In this document: in pieces, positions 39,699-49,504 of the stretch
How the letters are laid out: the number at the start of each line of letters is the position of its first letter
How positions within the stretch are numbered: the first letter of the stretch is position 1
From: Chitinophaga filiformis
GTDB lineage: Bacteria; Bacteroidota; Bacteroidia; Chitinophagales; Chitinophagaceae
Direction of reading: 5' to 3'
DNA length: 64,000 nt
NCBI RefSeq assembly: GCF_021646545.1
Contig: NZ_JAKIRP010000019.1
Coordinates: forward strand, 62,001-126,000
Notes under the pieces: generated by a model
What the model saw: only the letters and a program-made list of their open reading frames with translations
Databases searched by the model: none
What the model was told of the DNA's origin: nothing
Made by a program: the position numbers and the translations under genes

Positions 39699-42212
39699 TT
39701 ACCACACCATAAACAGCGCATTCCCAAACATCAGTTTCCCGTTTTCCCAGAAACAGCGGAACAGCGGATCATCTGCCATCAGTACGATCTTACCTTCGCC
39801 CATTTCCTTTACACCGAAGAGTAAGCCGTCTTTTAGTTTCTTGCGTGTTTCCGTGCCTACGAAACCGCTCAGGTAGTTGTCTTTCTTCAGTATACCGACG
39901 TTCCAGCCGCTATTGTCCAGGTAGTCGTATATTCTGCCATCCTGTTTGAGGGTATAATAGACTGCCGGAAATCCGAAGGCCAGCGGATGGCTGTTGTCCA
40001 GCTGTACTTTGTAAATAGCGCCGGGAATGAGTTGTTTGACGCCTTCCCTTTCACGGTTGGCATAAGGTTTCAGCAGGGCATATTCATCTTTCTTTTCCTC
40101 TTTTTCTTCTTCCTCCTTTTTCTGATGGATGCCCCAGTCGAGCGTGGACACCTGCGCCAATGCGCCCTGCAGGGCGATTAATTTACCGCCACCGGAGATC
40201 CAGTCCCTCAGTTTATTGGCATTGTCTTTTTCTGACAGGAATTTATAATTACCGTCGGGAAGTATTAATACATCGAGGGCTTTCCAGTTCACCCGCGGCA
40301 ATTGCTTTTCATCTACGATAGTGAGCGGGTAACCGATCTGCTGTTCAAAGAAATGCCACACTTCTCCTGCTGCGAGAGACGAGACGCCTTCTCCCATTAC
40401 TACCGCCACTCTGATAGGTTTGATAAACCGCACTTTCTCAGAACCGAAGTCCACTCCTTTCTCCACAAAGCCGGTATTCACGGCGTCCAGCCCTGTTTTA
40501 TAGGTATTGGCCAGTGCAATGACCTGTTCATCAAACTGAGCACCGGCGGCTTCATTGCCTGAGCGGGTAATGATCAGCGTACCTGCGGGAAAGGATTTGC
40601 CGCCGGCAATAAAATCGCCTTCCGCATATCTTACTCTGATACGTTTCTGCAGCAATGCGGACAGGAAGCGTACGTCTTTAATGCTGTTCCAGCGGGCCAG
40701 GTAGGCGTAGGGCTTTGCTGCCGCCAGGTAAGTGTTCACGGTAGTCTGCAGACTGTCTTTTGCCGGCGTCAACGGCTGGCGCACACCATAGGTTTGCAGG
40801 CCATAGGCGTAAGGCAGGGACCAGGCAGTGATATCATAAGTGACGGAATCGGCTAAACGGGAATCGGGTTCAAATAATACTTTGAGCAGGTTAGACCTGG
40901 CCTGTGCAGCGCTGATCACCATGTCTTCCTTGTCTATACTGAAGTTCTCCGTTTTACCATTGAAGTAGTTAAATCCGTTAGCCTGGTTCACGGCCGCGCC
41001 ATAACCGAAGCGAATACCGTTCCTGTTGAGCAAAGTGCCCAGGGAGGCCAGTTTCTCGTTGTTGCCGGCAGCTTTCACCACATAAGACCGGTAAGGGCCT
41101 TCCGGCGCATGAATGGCCTCATAGAAATACCGGGAGAACTCTTTCAGCAACAGCGGCGCCTGTTGTGCCGCTATTTCTATGGTGGACAAACCCGTGGTGC
41201 GGTGGTGCGCAATACGTTCTGTAAGGGTCAGGGTATCACCATCCTGTTTTAAACCAGCCAGTCCTGCACGTCCTCCTCCACCCTGTTCATAGGTCATTCC
41301 GATGGCGCCGTTGTAGGTAGGATAAGTGTCGCCGTAGCTGGGGTAAAACATATCGAAAAATTCCTTGGTAAAATAAAGCCAGCCTTCTTTATCGAAGTAA
41401 CGGGCATTGTTCTTACCGATCAGCATCTGCATGCTGCGCTGCCAGGGTTTGATGATATCGTGGAAAGGCTCGGCGGCAGGTGCAAAGTAATAAGGGGCAT
41501 CGATGGACTGTTCATGGAAGTCTACGTGTACCTGCGGCATCCAGCGACTATACTGGATAACCCTTTGCTGTGATTCTATCTGCGTTTGCCAGGCCCAGTC
41601 GCGGTTCAGGTCAAAATAATAGTGATTAGCCCTTCCGCCCGGCCAGGGTTCATTGTGCTCTCTGGCAAACAACAAAGGGTCTGCATAACGTGTATGCACC
41701 TGGTTGTAGAAATTCACATAGCGTTCCCGTCCGTCGGGATTGAGGCAGGGATCGATGATCACGACCGTATTCTTCAGCCATTCCTGCTGCTCTTTGTTGT
41801 CTTTGTTGGCCAGCATGTACAGGGTGACCATGGCGGCTTCGGTAGAAACAGCTTCATTGCCATGTACATTGTAGCTCAACCAGACAATTACCGGATCGCC
41901 GGCGGCAGGCTTACCGCTACCACTGGCCAGTTCCAGGTTATGTTGTCTTATCTGTTCAGTTTTGCTGATATTTTCAGAAGAAGAAATGACCGCCAGCATC
42001 AGTGGGCGGCCTTCGTAGGTAGTGCCGTATTGCGTGAGCTGCATGTTGGGTGTAACAGCAGCAACGGCTCTGAAGTAGTCAAGTACGCGGTGGTAGGGCG
42101 TGAACTGTGTTCCGGGCGCATAACCGAGAAACTGTTCCGGCGTTGGCAGCGCTTGTGAGAACCCTGTCTGTACGATGAGCAGTATAAGGGACGATAACAG
42201 CAATTTGCGCAT
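39699..42212 (-). CDS. Secreted M14-family zinc carboxypeptidase with C-terminal GATase1-like domain
   Basis: An 837-residue exported peptidase (signal peptide MRKLLLSSLILLIVQTGFSQ). The M14 domain has the first zinc ligands in WLSYNVHGNEAVSTEAAM, then DPCLNPDGRERYVN, the third ligand in VHVDFHEQSIDAPYYFAP and a catalytic glutamate region GMTYEQGGGGRAG. The C-terminal 250 residues look like the class I glutamine-amidotransferase-like fold (VLILPDGNYKFL) often fused to Bacteroidota M14 proteins. It probably trims peptides outside the cytoplasm. Confidence 0.9.
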   Translation of the reverse strand: MRKLLLSSLILLIVQTGFSQALPTPEQFLGYAPGTQFTPYHRVLDYFRAVAAVTPNMQLTQYGTTYEGRPLMLAVISSSENISKTEQIRQHNLELASGSGKPAAGDPVIVWLSYNVHGNEAVSTEAAMVTLYMLANKDNKEQQEWLKNTVVIIDPCLNPDGRERYVNFYNQVHTRYADPLLFAREHNEPWPGGRANHYYFDLNRDWAWQTQIESQQRVIQYSRWMPQVHVDFHEQSIDAPYYFAPAAEPFHDIIKPWQRSMQMLIGKNNARYFDKEGWLYFTKEFFDMFYPSYGDTYPTYNGAIGMTYEQGGGGRAGLAGLKQDGDTLTLTERIAHHRTTGLSTIEIAAQQAPLLLKEFSRYFYEAIHAPEGPYRSYVVKAAGNNEKLASLGTLLNRNGIRFGYGAAVNQANGFNYFNGKTENFSIDKEDMVISAAQARSNLLKVLFEPDSRLADSVTYDITAWSLPYAYGLQTYGVRQPLTPAKDSLQTTVNTYLAAAKPYAYLARWNSIKDVRFLSALLQKRIRVRYAEGDFIAGGKSFPAGTLIITRSGNEAAGAQFDEQVIALANTYKTGLDAVNTGFVEKGVDFGSEKVRFIKPIRVAVVMGEGVSSLAAGEVWHFFEQQIGYPLTIVDEKQLPRVNWKALDVLILPDGNYKFLSEKDNANKLRDWISGGGKLIALQGALAQVSTLDWGIHQKKEEEEKEEKKDEYALLKPYANREREGVKQLIPGAIYKVQLDNSHPLAFGFPAVYYTLKQDGRIYDYLDNSGWNVGILKKDNYLSGFVGTETRKKLKDGLLFGVKEMGEGKIVLMADDPLFRCFWENGKLMFGNALFMVW

Positions 42213-42262
42213 ATGGAACCTTCAATTTATTTACCTAAGATAAACAATTGAAAGGGTTTTTG

Positions 42263-42682
42263 CTACTCTACACTTTCTCCTATCAGCCCGAAATACTGTA
42301 CGCATTCAAGTGCTCCGTCCCGGCGATAATAACGAAACTCCCCCACCCTGTTATCTTCATGCCAGTGGCCTGTTTCCGAGGGCTTGCCATTGTCGAAGAA
42401 AACAGTCCTGACACCTTCCATTCTTCCCGCCTTCCGGTAATACACTTCTTTCAGCGTACCGTTCTCATAGTAGATCTCTACCCTTTCTTTGCAGGGATCG
42501 TCAGTAAAGCCATATACCTTCCACCGGATATGCCCGTTCTCTTCCCGCATTACCTGGCGTAGCAGCTCGCTCTTGTGTTCCTCTGCCGCCATACAACCAG
42601 ACCCGTTCACCACGAGCAGTAACAGAAGAAATCCTGGAAGCAATGTGCTGTATTTGTTTATAGAAGTTCGTTCACCGGACAT
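42263..42682 (-). CDS. Lipoprotein with MORN_2-like repeats
   Basis: A 139-residue protein with a lipoprotein-like signal (LLLLLVVNGSGCMAA). The C-terminal half contains three short YYxNGTLKE-type MORN_2 repeats: VEIYYENGTLKEVYYRKAGR, TVFFDNGKPSETGHWHEDNR and FRYYRRDGALECVQYFG. Such repeats appear in surface proteins and in YwqK-like antitoxins; with an export signal the former is likelier. It is 50 bp from the M14 gene and may be co-transcribed with it. Confidence 0.8.
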   Translation of the reverse strand: MSGERTSINKYSTLLPGFLLLLLVVNGSGCMAAEEHKSELLRQVMREENGHIRWKVYGFTDDPCKERVEIYYENGTLKEVYYRKAGRMEGVRTVFFDNGKPSETGHWHEDNRVGEFRYYRRDGALECVQYFGLIGESVE

Positions 42683-42760
42683 GCTGATGCAGATAAAAAT
42701 CTTGTAAAGGCATACTCAATATAGTAAAATATAATAATATAAAAAGCAGGAAAAATGAAT

Positions 42761-42804
42761 ATATCAATGGAATGAACGGACAGGTACATTCATTCCATTG
42801 ATAT
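42761..42804. terminator. Perfect 16-bp stem between lipoprotein and TonB receptor
   Basis: ATATCAATGGAATGAA pairs perfectly with TTCATTCCATTGATAT across a 12-base loop, 22 bp after the receptor stop. It is AT-rich with a weak T-run, so it is a likely but unusual terminator, bidirectional in form. Confidence 0.65.
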
Positions 42805-42825
42805 CTATTTAGTTACAGTGATCGC

Positions 42826-45600
42826 TTACAGGTTCAATTCCAGCCTTGCAAACAGGAAACGGCCATTGTAACCGAACTGTGTTACCCTTCTGCTGTACCT
42901 GAACTGGTTGTTGGTGGTATTGGCAGGGTTGGCTACCAGGTCCGGATATACGTCGAATACATTGTTGGAACCGATGCTCAGTTTCAGGGCGGGCGTCAGC
43001 TTATAGCCCACTGCCACATCGGTCACGACTTTAGCTGAATAGGTCTGAAAGAAGGCCGGATCGTTCGTAGCTTCCTCCACAGTACCAAAGTGAACGTTAC
43101 GGAGGAAGGCATTGAACTTACCAATGTTGTAAGTCAATGTCAGGTTCACTTTTTCACGAGGTACCGTCCTTTCCAGGTAGATCCTGCTGGTGCGGCTGAA
43201 ATAGATGTTCTCTTTGCCTTTCAGCTTTTCAGATGCCTTGATGGGACCAACACGCTGGGTATAGCTGTAGGTACCGGAAAGGTCTGCACGCAGTGTTCCC
43301 CTGCCCAGCTTTGTGCTGTAGGTCAGTACCAGGTCTATACCGCGGGTCTCGGAATTGATGGCATTGGCAAAGAAAGCTGCCCTGTTGGCATTGGCGAGTG
43401 ACAGCAGCTGGTAGATCTCTTTGTCGACAGCGGAGGCTGTATCAGCATTATTACCGGAGAACTGATCTGTATATACGATACGATCGTCGATATGTGTAAA
43501 GTAACCATCCAGCGTCAGGTTAAACTTGCCAAAGGTGCTGGTAAAACCGGCGCTGAAGCTTTTGGATTTTTCCGGTTTCAGCTGTGGGATGCCCAGCAGC
43601 TGTGCAGGCCGGCTGTCGTTCGTGAAGGTACCCACTTCATAAGGCACGCCGTCCACAAACAAAGTAGAAGTAGAAGAATAAAAGCGCTGGTGCAGGGAAG
43701 GCGCCCTGAAGCCGGTACTGGCAGACGCCCTGAGGGCGGTTTTCTCACTCAGCTTATAGCGGGCTGTGAGTTTGCCGTTCAGCGTACTACCGAAATCGTT
43801 ATAGTTCTCAAAACGCAGGGCGCCTCCCAGCAGGAATGCGGATGAGAAATTGGCCTCTACATCCACATAACCGGAGATGGCACTACGGGTGGCCCTGATG
43901 GCATTTTCCGGACGGAAGCCGGGGAATACCTGCGCACCACCGGCCCTGGGTGAACCATCAGGTCCGAACACGGTATTGACAGAGCCTTGCGGGTCTGGTA
44001 TCAGGATGTCTTTGCCATTAGCGTCCACCCCGATCTTCCTGGCGCGTCCATAGTCGGTGTACGAGTTCTCTGCTCCGGCTATGAGCTGGTATTGCTCGAA
44101 GCGGTGTTCAGCACCAAAGGCCACATCCAATCCTTCCAGCACATTAAAACGGCGGGAGAAATCGACGTTGGTGGTGTTCTGGGTGAAGATAGGTCCTCCG
44201 CAGGTAAAGCGTGTCGGAGATGCTTTCCCCAGGGATGCATTCAATGAATTTTCCACTTTGAAACCAAACTCATTGCGGCCATAGGTATTGCTGAAATCCA
44301 CTTTCCAGTCGCCCAGATTCCCACGTATACCAGCAGCAAAGGAACGGTCGTAAATATCACTGTGTATTTCCGGCAGGAAGCCCAGTGGATAGATGTCCAG
44401 GATGTTCCTGCTGTCGTGCGGCAAACGGTACACACCTGCAGCATTTCCATTACGGTAACCGATACCTCCGAAGAAATAGACTTCCGCATTGTTTTCCAGT
44501 GGGATGCTGGCATTTACAAATAACTGTGCGCTGCGCAGTTTGGACTGGCCGGCGCGCATACGGATGTCGTTGCGGGTGATTTTGTTGGCCACCAGGAAAG
44601 AGTCTGTTTTATCTACTCCGCCGGGATAGGCGCGGTAGATAGCACCGGTCCACGGGCCCGAACGATTGGTATAATTACGGTAATCGTAAGAGCCGCCGAA
44701 GTTGATGTATCCTCCTTTTGCACCTAAAGGAATACCATAGTTCACGCCGGTCTGCACGGTCTGACCATCCACATTATCGTCTGCCTGCGAGGTAACGTTG
44801 GCGCCGGTGGTCACATTTACATTCAGGCGGTTCACGGTGCTTTTCAGGATGATGTTGATCACACCGGCGATAGCATCAGAACCATACTGGGCGGCGGCGC
44901 CGTCACGCAGTATCTCAATACGGTCGATGGCGGATGTTGGAATAGCATTCATATCAGTACCTACGGCGCCACGGCCGAAGCTACCGTTCACATTCACCAG
45001 GGCGGTATTGTACCGGCGTTTGCCGTTCACCAGCACCAGTACCTGATCGGGCCCGAGGCCGCGCAGGGAAGCAGGATCAATGTGATCCGTACCATCGGCA
45101 ACGGTTTGTGTACCAGAGCTGAAGGATGGCGCCACATAGTTCAGGATCTGGTTGATGGATACCTGTGGCGCGTCGGCAGCAACACGTTTGATATCGATAA
45201 CGTCTACCGGTACAGGCGTTTCCGTTTGCGTACGCGGCAGGCTACGGGAGCCTAGTACTACCAGTTCATTCATGGTGGTGCTGGCTTCCATTGTCACATC
45301 CACGGTAGTGGTTTGTCCGGCGCTAACGGTAACTGACTTACGCTGGGCGGCATACCCGACATAACTGATCAGCACTGTATGATTGCCGGGTACTATTTCC
45401 AGGGTAAAACGTCCCTGTGCATTGGTATATCCTCCTTTATTGGTGTGTTCAATGTGTACGGTGGCATTGGCCAGTGGTCCTTTGCCATCTGTAACGGTGC
45501 CCGTAATGGTGCCGGTCTGACCATACGAAGACGCTGATACACATAAAGTAAGGAAGACAAGAAGCAAAAGGCCTCTCAGATAGGTTACCGGGTGTAACAT
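42826..45600 (-). CDS. TonB-dependent receptor with CarboxypepD_reg-like domain
   Basis: A 924-residue outer-membrane receptor. The signal peptide (LLVFLTLCVSASSYGQ) is followed by a carboxypeptidase-regulatory-like domain (TGTVTDGKGPLANATVHIEH), a plug with SLRGLGPDQVLVLVNGKRRY and SAIDRIEILRDGAAAQYGSD, and a 22-strand barrel ending FNGRFLFARLELNL-like with terminal aromatic spacing. Motifs resemble receptors without an adjacent SusD, and no SusD gene is present here. Substrate unknown. Confidence 0.93.
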   Translation of the reverse strand: MLHPVTYLRGLLLLVFLTLCVSASSYGQTGTITGTVTDGKGPLANATVHIEHTNKGGYTNAQGRFTLEIVPGNHTVLISYVGYAAQRKSVTVSAGQTTTVDVTMEASTTMNELVVLGSRSLPRTQTETPVPVDVIDIKRVAADAPQVSINQILNYVAPSFSSGTQTVADGTDHIDPASLRGLGPDQVLVLVNGKRRYNTALVNVNGSFGRGAVGTDMNAIPTSAIDRIEILRDGAAAQYGSDAIAGVINIILKSTVNRLNVNVTTGANVTSQADDNVDGQTVQTGVNYGIPLGAKGGYINFGGSYDYRNYTNRSGPWTGAIYRAYPGGVDKTDSFLVANKITRNDIRMRAGQSKLRSAQLFVNASIPLENNAEVYFFGGIGYRNGNAAGVYRLPHDSRNILDIYPLGFLPEIHSDIYDRSFAAGIRGNLGDWKVDFSNTYGRNEFGFKVENSLNASLGKASPTRFTCGGPIFTQNTTNVDFSRRFNVLEGLDVAFGAEHRFEQYQLIAGAENSYTDYGRARKIGVDANGKDILIPDPQGSVNTVFGPDGSPRAGGAQVFPGFRPENAIRATRSAISGYVDVEANFSSAFLLGGALRFENYNDFGSTLNGKLTARYKLSEKTALRASASTGFRAPSLHQRFYSSTSTLFVDGVPYEVGTFTNDSRPAQLLGIPQLKPEKSKSFSAGFTSTFGKFNLTLDGYFTHIDDRIVYTDQFSGNNADTASAVDKEIYQLLSLANANRAAFFANAINSETRGIDLVLTYSTKLGRGTLRADLSGTYSYTQRVGPIKASEKLKGKENIYFSRTSRIYLERTVPREKVNLTLTYNIGKFNAFLRNVHFGTVEEATNDPAFFQTYSAKVVTDVAVGYKLTPALKLSIGSNNVFDVYPDLVANPANTTNNQFRYSRRVTQFGYNGRFLFARLELNL

Positions 45601-45760
45601 AAGATTCGATTTAGATTTGGGTTTTTAGATTTTGAGTTGTTCTTTTGGTTATGTTATTGCTACAAGAACAAATTGGTCTGTCTATTATCTAAAATACTAA
45701 TTTGACAGCGCATTTAGAACAACTTGTCAAGATTCAATTGTCGACTAAACTCATAAACGC

Positions 45761-47461
45761 ATGCGCACGATTTCGGTTTTACTGGCGCTAATCCTTGCCA
45801 GCACAGCTTATGCACAGCAGCCAACTCAGATTAATGCCTATCGTTATCAAGTTAAAAAAAGTGTTACCGCCAGTCATGGCGCCGTGGTATCAGCCCATCC
45901 GCTGGCCAGTCAGGCCGGCCTGCAGATGTTGCAGCAGGGTGGTAATGCGGTAGATGCGGCGATTGCCACCCAGCTGGCGCTGGCCGTGGTATATCCCGCA
46001 GCGGGTAACCTGGGAGGTGGAGGCTTCCTGGTAGCACACCTGAAAAACGGGAAGGACCTGGCCATCGACTACAGGGAAAAGGCGCCAGCAGCAGCCTCCC
46101 GCGATATGTACATCGACGCCTCCGGCAATGCCAATACAAAACTCAGCCAGGATGGTCACCTGGCATCGGGCGTACCAGGTACCGTAGCCGGTATCTTTGC
46201 ATCCCTCCCTTATGCAAAGCTGACCATTCAGCAGCTCATCGCGCCTGCCATTATGCTGGCAGAAAAGGGTTTCGCTATCACCGAAAAGGAAGCCGCTGGT
46301 CTGAATGCAACACAGGAACTGTTCAGCAAACTCAATACACAGCCGAACGCTTTTGTAAGAAAAAAGCCCTGGAAAACGGGCGATACCCTCTTACAGAAAG
46401 ACCTTGCCGCTACCCTGAAAAGGATCAGCACCAATGGCCGGGCGGGCTTTTATGAAGGGGAAACTGCAGCCCTCATCATTGCTGAAATGAAACGCGGCAA
46501 AGGGTTGATCACCGCGGCAGACCTGAAGACGTACGAAGCGAAAGAGCGCCCGGCCGTATCCTTCTACTATAAGAAGTACCGTATTGTTACCATGCCATTA
46601 CCTTCCAGCGGCGGCATCGCCCTGCAGCAGATGATGGGTATGGTGGAAAAATATCCGCTGGCTGCCTGGGGCTTTCATTCTGTCAACGCCATGCAGCTCA
46701 TGATCGAGGCAGAACGCCGCGCTTATGCCGACCGTGCGCAATACCTGGGTGATCCTGACTTTGTGAAAGTACCGGTAAAACAGCTCACCTCTCCCGAATA
46801 TCTGCACACCCGCATGGAAGATTATGATCCACACCGTGCCGGCTCCAGTAAACAGACCGGCGCAGGAACTGTTTATTATGAAAGCGATGAGACCACACAC
46901 CTTTCCGTCATGGACAGCGAGGGCAATGCCGTATCGGTGACCACCACCCTGAATGGCGGCTACGGTTCCAAAGTGGTAGTAGGCGGCGCAGGCTTTTTCC
47001 TGAATAACGAAATGGACGATTTCAGTGTAAAACCCGGTGTGCCTAACATGTATGGCCTGGTAGGAACGGAAGCGAATGCTGTTGCGCCGGGCAAACGTAT
47101 GTTGAGCTCTATGACGCCTACCATCGTGCTGAAGAAGGAGAAACCTTATATTGTAGCGGGCACACCAGGCGGTTCTACCATCATCACTTCCGTGTTCCAG
47201 ACCCTGCTCAATATCATTGAATTCAACCTGCCCACCCAGCAGGCGGTAGATGCGCCTAAGTTCCATCACCAATGGCTGCCCGACCAGGTGGATGTAGAGG
47301 AAGACTTTGATGAGATGCCTTTACAGTATCTGAAAGAGAAAGGATATAAGATCGTACGCCGCGGCGCTATCGGACGTACAGAGGTCATTAAGGTGAATAG
47401 TAAAGGGCAGCTGGAAGCGGCAGGCGATAAAAGAGGCGATGACAGTGCTGCCGGTTATTGA
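45761..47461 (+). CDS. ggt: Gamma-glutamyltransferase
   Basis: A 566-residue exported enzyme (signal MRTISVLLALILASTAYAQQ). The family signature starts HPLASQAGLQMLQQGGNAVD, followed by GNLGGGGFLVAHLKNGK. The autocatalytic cleavage site and nucleophile threonine are in DETTHLSVMDSEGNAVSVTT, with later motifs LSSMTPTIVLK and VAGTPGGSTIITSVFQ. It transfers or hydrolyses the gamma-glutamyl group of glutathione-like substrates in the periplasm. It is divergent from the TonB receptor and heads a rightward run of genes. Confidence 0.95.
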   Translation: MRTISVLLALILASTAYAQQPTQINAYRYQVKKSVTASHGAVVSAHPLASQAGLQMLQQGGNAVDAAIATQLALAVVYPAAGNLGGGGFLVAHLKNGKDLAIDYREKAPAAASRDMYIDASGNANTKLSQDGHLASGVPGTVAGIFASLPYAKLTIQQLIAPAIMLAEKGFAITEKEAAGLNATQELFSKLNTQPNAFVRKKPWKTGDTLLQKDLAATLKRISTNGRAGFYEGETAALIIAEMKRGKGLITAADLKTYEAKERPAVSFYYKKYRIVTMPLPSSGGIALQQMMGMVEKYPLAAWGFHSVNAMQLMIEAERRAYADRAQYLGDPDFVKVPVKQLTSPEYLHTRMEDYDPHRAGSSKQTGAGTVYYESDETTHLSVMDSEGNAVSVTTTLNGGYGSKVVVGGAGFFLNNEMDDFSVKPGVPNMYGLVGTEANAVAPGKRMLSSMTPTIVLKKEKPYIVAGTPGGSTIITSVFQTLLNIIEFNLPTQQAVDAPKFHHQWLPDQVDVEEDFDEMPLQYLKEKGYKIVRRGAIGRTEVIKVNSKGQLEAAGDKRGDDSAAGY

Positions 47462-47482
47462 TCATTACTAAACTACTTACGT

Positions 47483-48013
47483 ATGATAGGACAGATCTTC
47501 CTGGACAGTGTGCTGAAAAGATTCGCATACTATAAATCACTCGGCGACCAGACACTGGCAATACTCAGCGGCGAACAGCTGCACTGGCAGCCGGAAGGAG
47601 AGCCTAACAGCGTTTGCCTGATCGTGAAACATGTCAGCGGTAACATGCATTCCCGGTGGACAGACTTCCTGCACTCCGACGGTGAAAAGCCCTGGCGCAA
47701 CAGGGACGTGGAGTTTGAAGATGACCAGGCATCCGCAGAAGAGATCATCAAACTGTGGGAAGCCGGCTGGAAATGTATGCTGGATGCTATCAGTGCCTTA
47801 ACACCCGATGATCTGGAGAAGACCGTTTACATCCGCAGTGAGCCGCATATTGTGCTGGACGCCATCAACAGGCAGCTAAGCCATATCCCCTACCATGTAG
47901 GGCAAATTGTGTACATTGGTAAAATGATCAAAAAGTCTGACTGGAAAAGCCTGTCGATCCCTAAGGGACAATCGCAGGCCTTCAACCAGGACATGTTCGG
48001 AAAAAAACAATAA
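47483..48013 (+). CDS. DinB-like protein (DUF1572 type)
   Basis: A 176-residue helical protein: FLDSVLKRFAYYKSLGDQTL at the start, NSVCLIVKHVSGNMHSRWTD in the second helix and QLSHIPYHVGQIVYIGKMIK at the end. The histidines in VKHVSGN and SHIPYHVG match the metal triad of the DinB superfamily. The gene is 21 bp past ggt. Members are associated with thiol-transfer chemistry, but the substrate here is unknown. Confidence 0.88.
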   Translation: MIGQIFLDSVLKRFAYYKSLGDQTLAILSGEQLHWQPEGEPNSVCLIVKHVSGNMHSRWTDFLHSDGEKPWRNRDVEFEDDQASAEEIIKLWEAGWKCMLDAISALTPDDLEKTVYIRSEPHIVLDAINRQLSHIPYHVGQIVYIGKMIKKSDWKSLSIPKGQSQAFNQDMFGKKQ

Positions 48014-48022
48014 GCGTATACC

Positions 48023-48451
48023 ATGAAGATGAGATTACAGGCCATTCTGTGTGCAGTCGTACTGGCCCTTGCATTCAGCGCGTGTAACAGCGGCCGTACC
48101 AACAAACTGCTGGTACACAAAAAATGGCGGGTGTATGATGTGGTCGTCCCACCGGGATCGGCCTACGATATTACACAGATCAACCAGGCCACTGACCTGA
48201 AACGAGGATATTATACCAATGTGTACTACCAGTTCCTTGACAATAACCTGTTCATCGCCACCATTGACAATAAACCGGATTCCGGCAAGTACAAACTACT
48301 GAGTGACGGTAAGATCATCTCTGTCACTGCGGCCAATGGCCTGCGGTCTGCAGAGAACCTGGTGACCGTTGTGAAGCTTGATGAAACGCATTTTGATATG
48401 AAGGTGAAATCGGGGGAGTACTATTTTATACTGAAGACGAAAGCTGAATGA
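48023..48451 (+). CDS. Hypothetical lipoprotein
   Basis: A 142-residue protein with a lipoprotein signal (LCAVVLALAFSACNSG). The body contains WRVYDVVVPPGSAYDITQIN, DNNLFIATIDNKPDSGKYKL and DFDMKVKSGEYYFIL-like strands and resembles the small lipocalin-like proteins of Bacteroidota, which is a weak impression. It lies 9 bp after the DinB-like gene and 4 bp before the AONS-like gene. Confidence 0.75.
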   Translation: MKMRLQAILCAVVLALAFSACNSGRTNKLLVHKKWRVYDVVVPPGSAYDITQINQATDLKRGYYTNVYYQFLDNNLFIATIDNKPDSGKYKLLSDGKIISVTAANGLRSAENLVTVVKLDETHFDMKVKSGEYYFILKTKAE

Positions 48452-48455
48452 GGAC

Positions 48456-49502
48456 ATGCAGGCACAATTTACACATACAACGCCTACCAGCAGAACGAGC
48501 ATTTCCGGAAAAGAATATCTCTTCTTTTCCGGATTTTCTTATCTGGGTTTACATGCACTTCCTGCTTTTAAGGAGCTGCTGAAACAGGGCATTGATGAAT
48601 ACGGGACGACTTTTATTTCCTCGCGTATCGCCAACACGAGGCTGCAGCTGTATGATGAACTGGAACATGCGCTGGCCGTATTGCTGCAGCAACAGGCATC
48701 GGCTACCTTTTCTTCCGGCTATCTGGCCTCCCAGTCGGCAGTGCAATATGCCGCGACAAGGGGAGAACTGTTGTATGCCCCCTCCGCACATCCGGCTTTA
48801 TGGAAAGGGCAGCCGCACATTCCTGTGCAGGACTGGTCTGCCTGGGCGGCAGCAACGGTCGACAAGGTCAATGCGCATCCGGACGAGCGCTTTGTAATTG
48901 TGGCAGACAGTGTGAATCCGCTTACGAGCACCATCAATGATTTCTCCTGGCTGCAACAACTGAAACGGCAGGTGCTCGTGCTCATTGACGATGCACATGG
49001 TATTGGGGTGATCGGTGCAAATGGCAACGGCATCGTACATACACTGCCGCAGCATCCTCCCGTACGTTATCTGCTTGCAGCATCCCTTGCCAAGGCTTAC
49101 AGTGCTCAGGGAGGGGTAGTATCGGGACATGCAGCAGATATTGCCGCCATTAAAAAGCTGCCCCTGTTCACCGGCGCCACGCCCATGATGCCGGCCAATG
49201 CCTGGGCTTTCCTGCAAAGTTTTTCTCTGCATGCTGAACAAAGGGCCTTGTTACAGCAGCGGATCAATTATTTTACATCACTGACGGGAAATATCGGATA
49301 TTTGCACAACCCCTTCCATCTGCCGGTATTCCTGCTGAAGGATAATGCCGGTATTGAAAAATACCTGCTGGAGCATGATATCATGATCTCCTCATTTGGC
49401 TATCCCAATCCGGATAGCCCTCCTGTAAACAGGATCATTGTTTCTGCGCAGCATTCGGAGGAGGACCTGTATGTACTGCATAAGTTACTCTTAAACAGAT
49501 AG
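48456..49502 (+). CDS. Aminotransferase class I/II-fold PLP enzyme (AONS-like)
   Basis: A 348-residue fold-type I PLP enzyme resembling 8-amino-7-oxononanoate synthase and related alpha-oxoamine synthases. Motifs: YEFFSG-type start as YLFFSGFSYLGLHALP, the PLP contact VLVLIDDAHGIGVIGANGNG, and the Schiff-base lysine in LAASLAKAYSAQGGVVSG. It is a little shorter than AONS (about 380). No other biotin genes are nearby, so the biotin assignment is not safe. Confidence 0.85.
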   Translation: MQAQFTHTTPTSRTSISGKEYLFFSGFSYLGLHALPAFKELLKQGIDEYGTTFISSRIANTRLQLYDELEHALAVLLQQQASATFSSGYLASQSAVQYAATRGELLYAPSAHPALWKGQPHIPVQDWSAWAAATVDKVNAHPDERFVIVADSVNPLTSTINDFSWLQQLKRQVLVLIDDAHGIGVIGANGNGIVHTLPQHPPVRYLLAASLAKAYSAQGGVVSGHAADIAAIKKLPLFTGATPMMPANAWAFLQSFSLHAEQRALLQQRINYFTSLTGNIGYLHNPFHLPVFLLKDNAGIEKYLLEHDIMISSFGYPNPDSPPVNRIIVSAQHSEEDLYVLHKLLLNR

Positions 49503-49504
49503 AC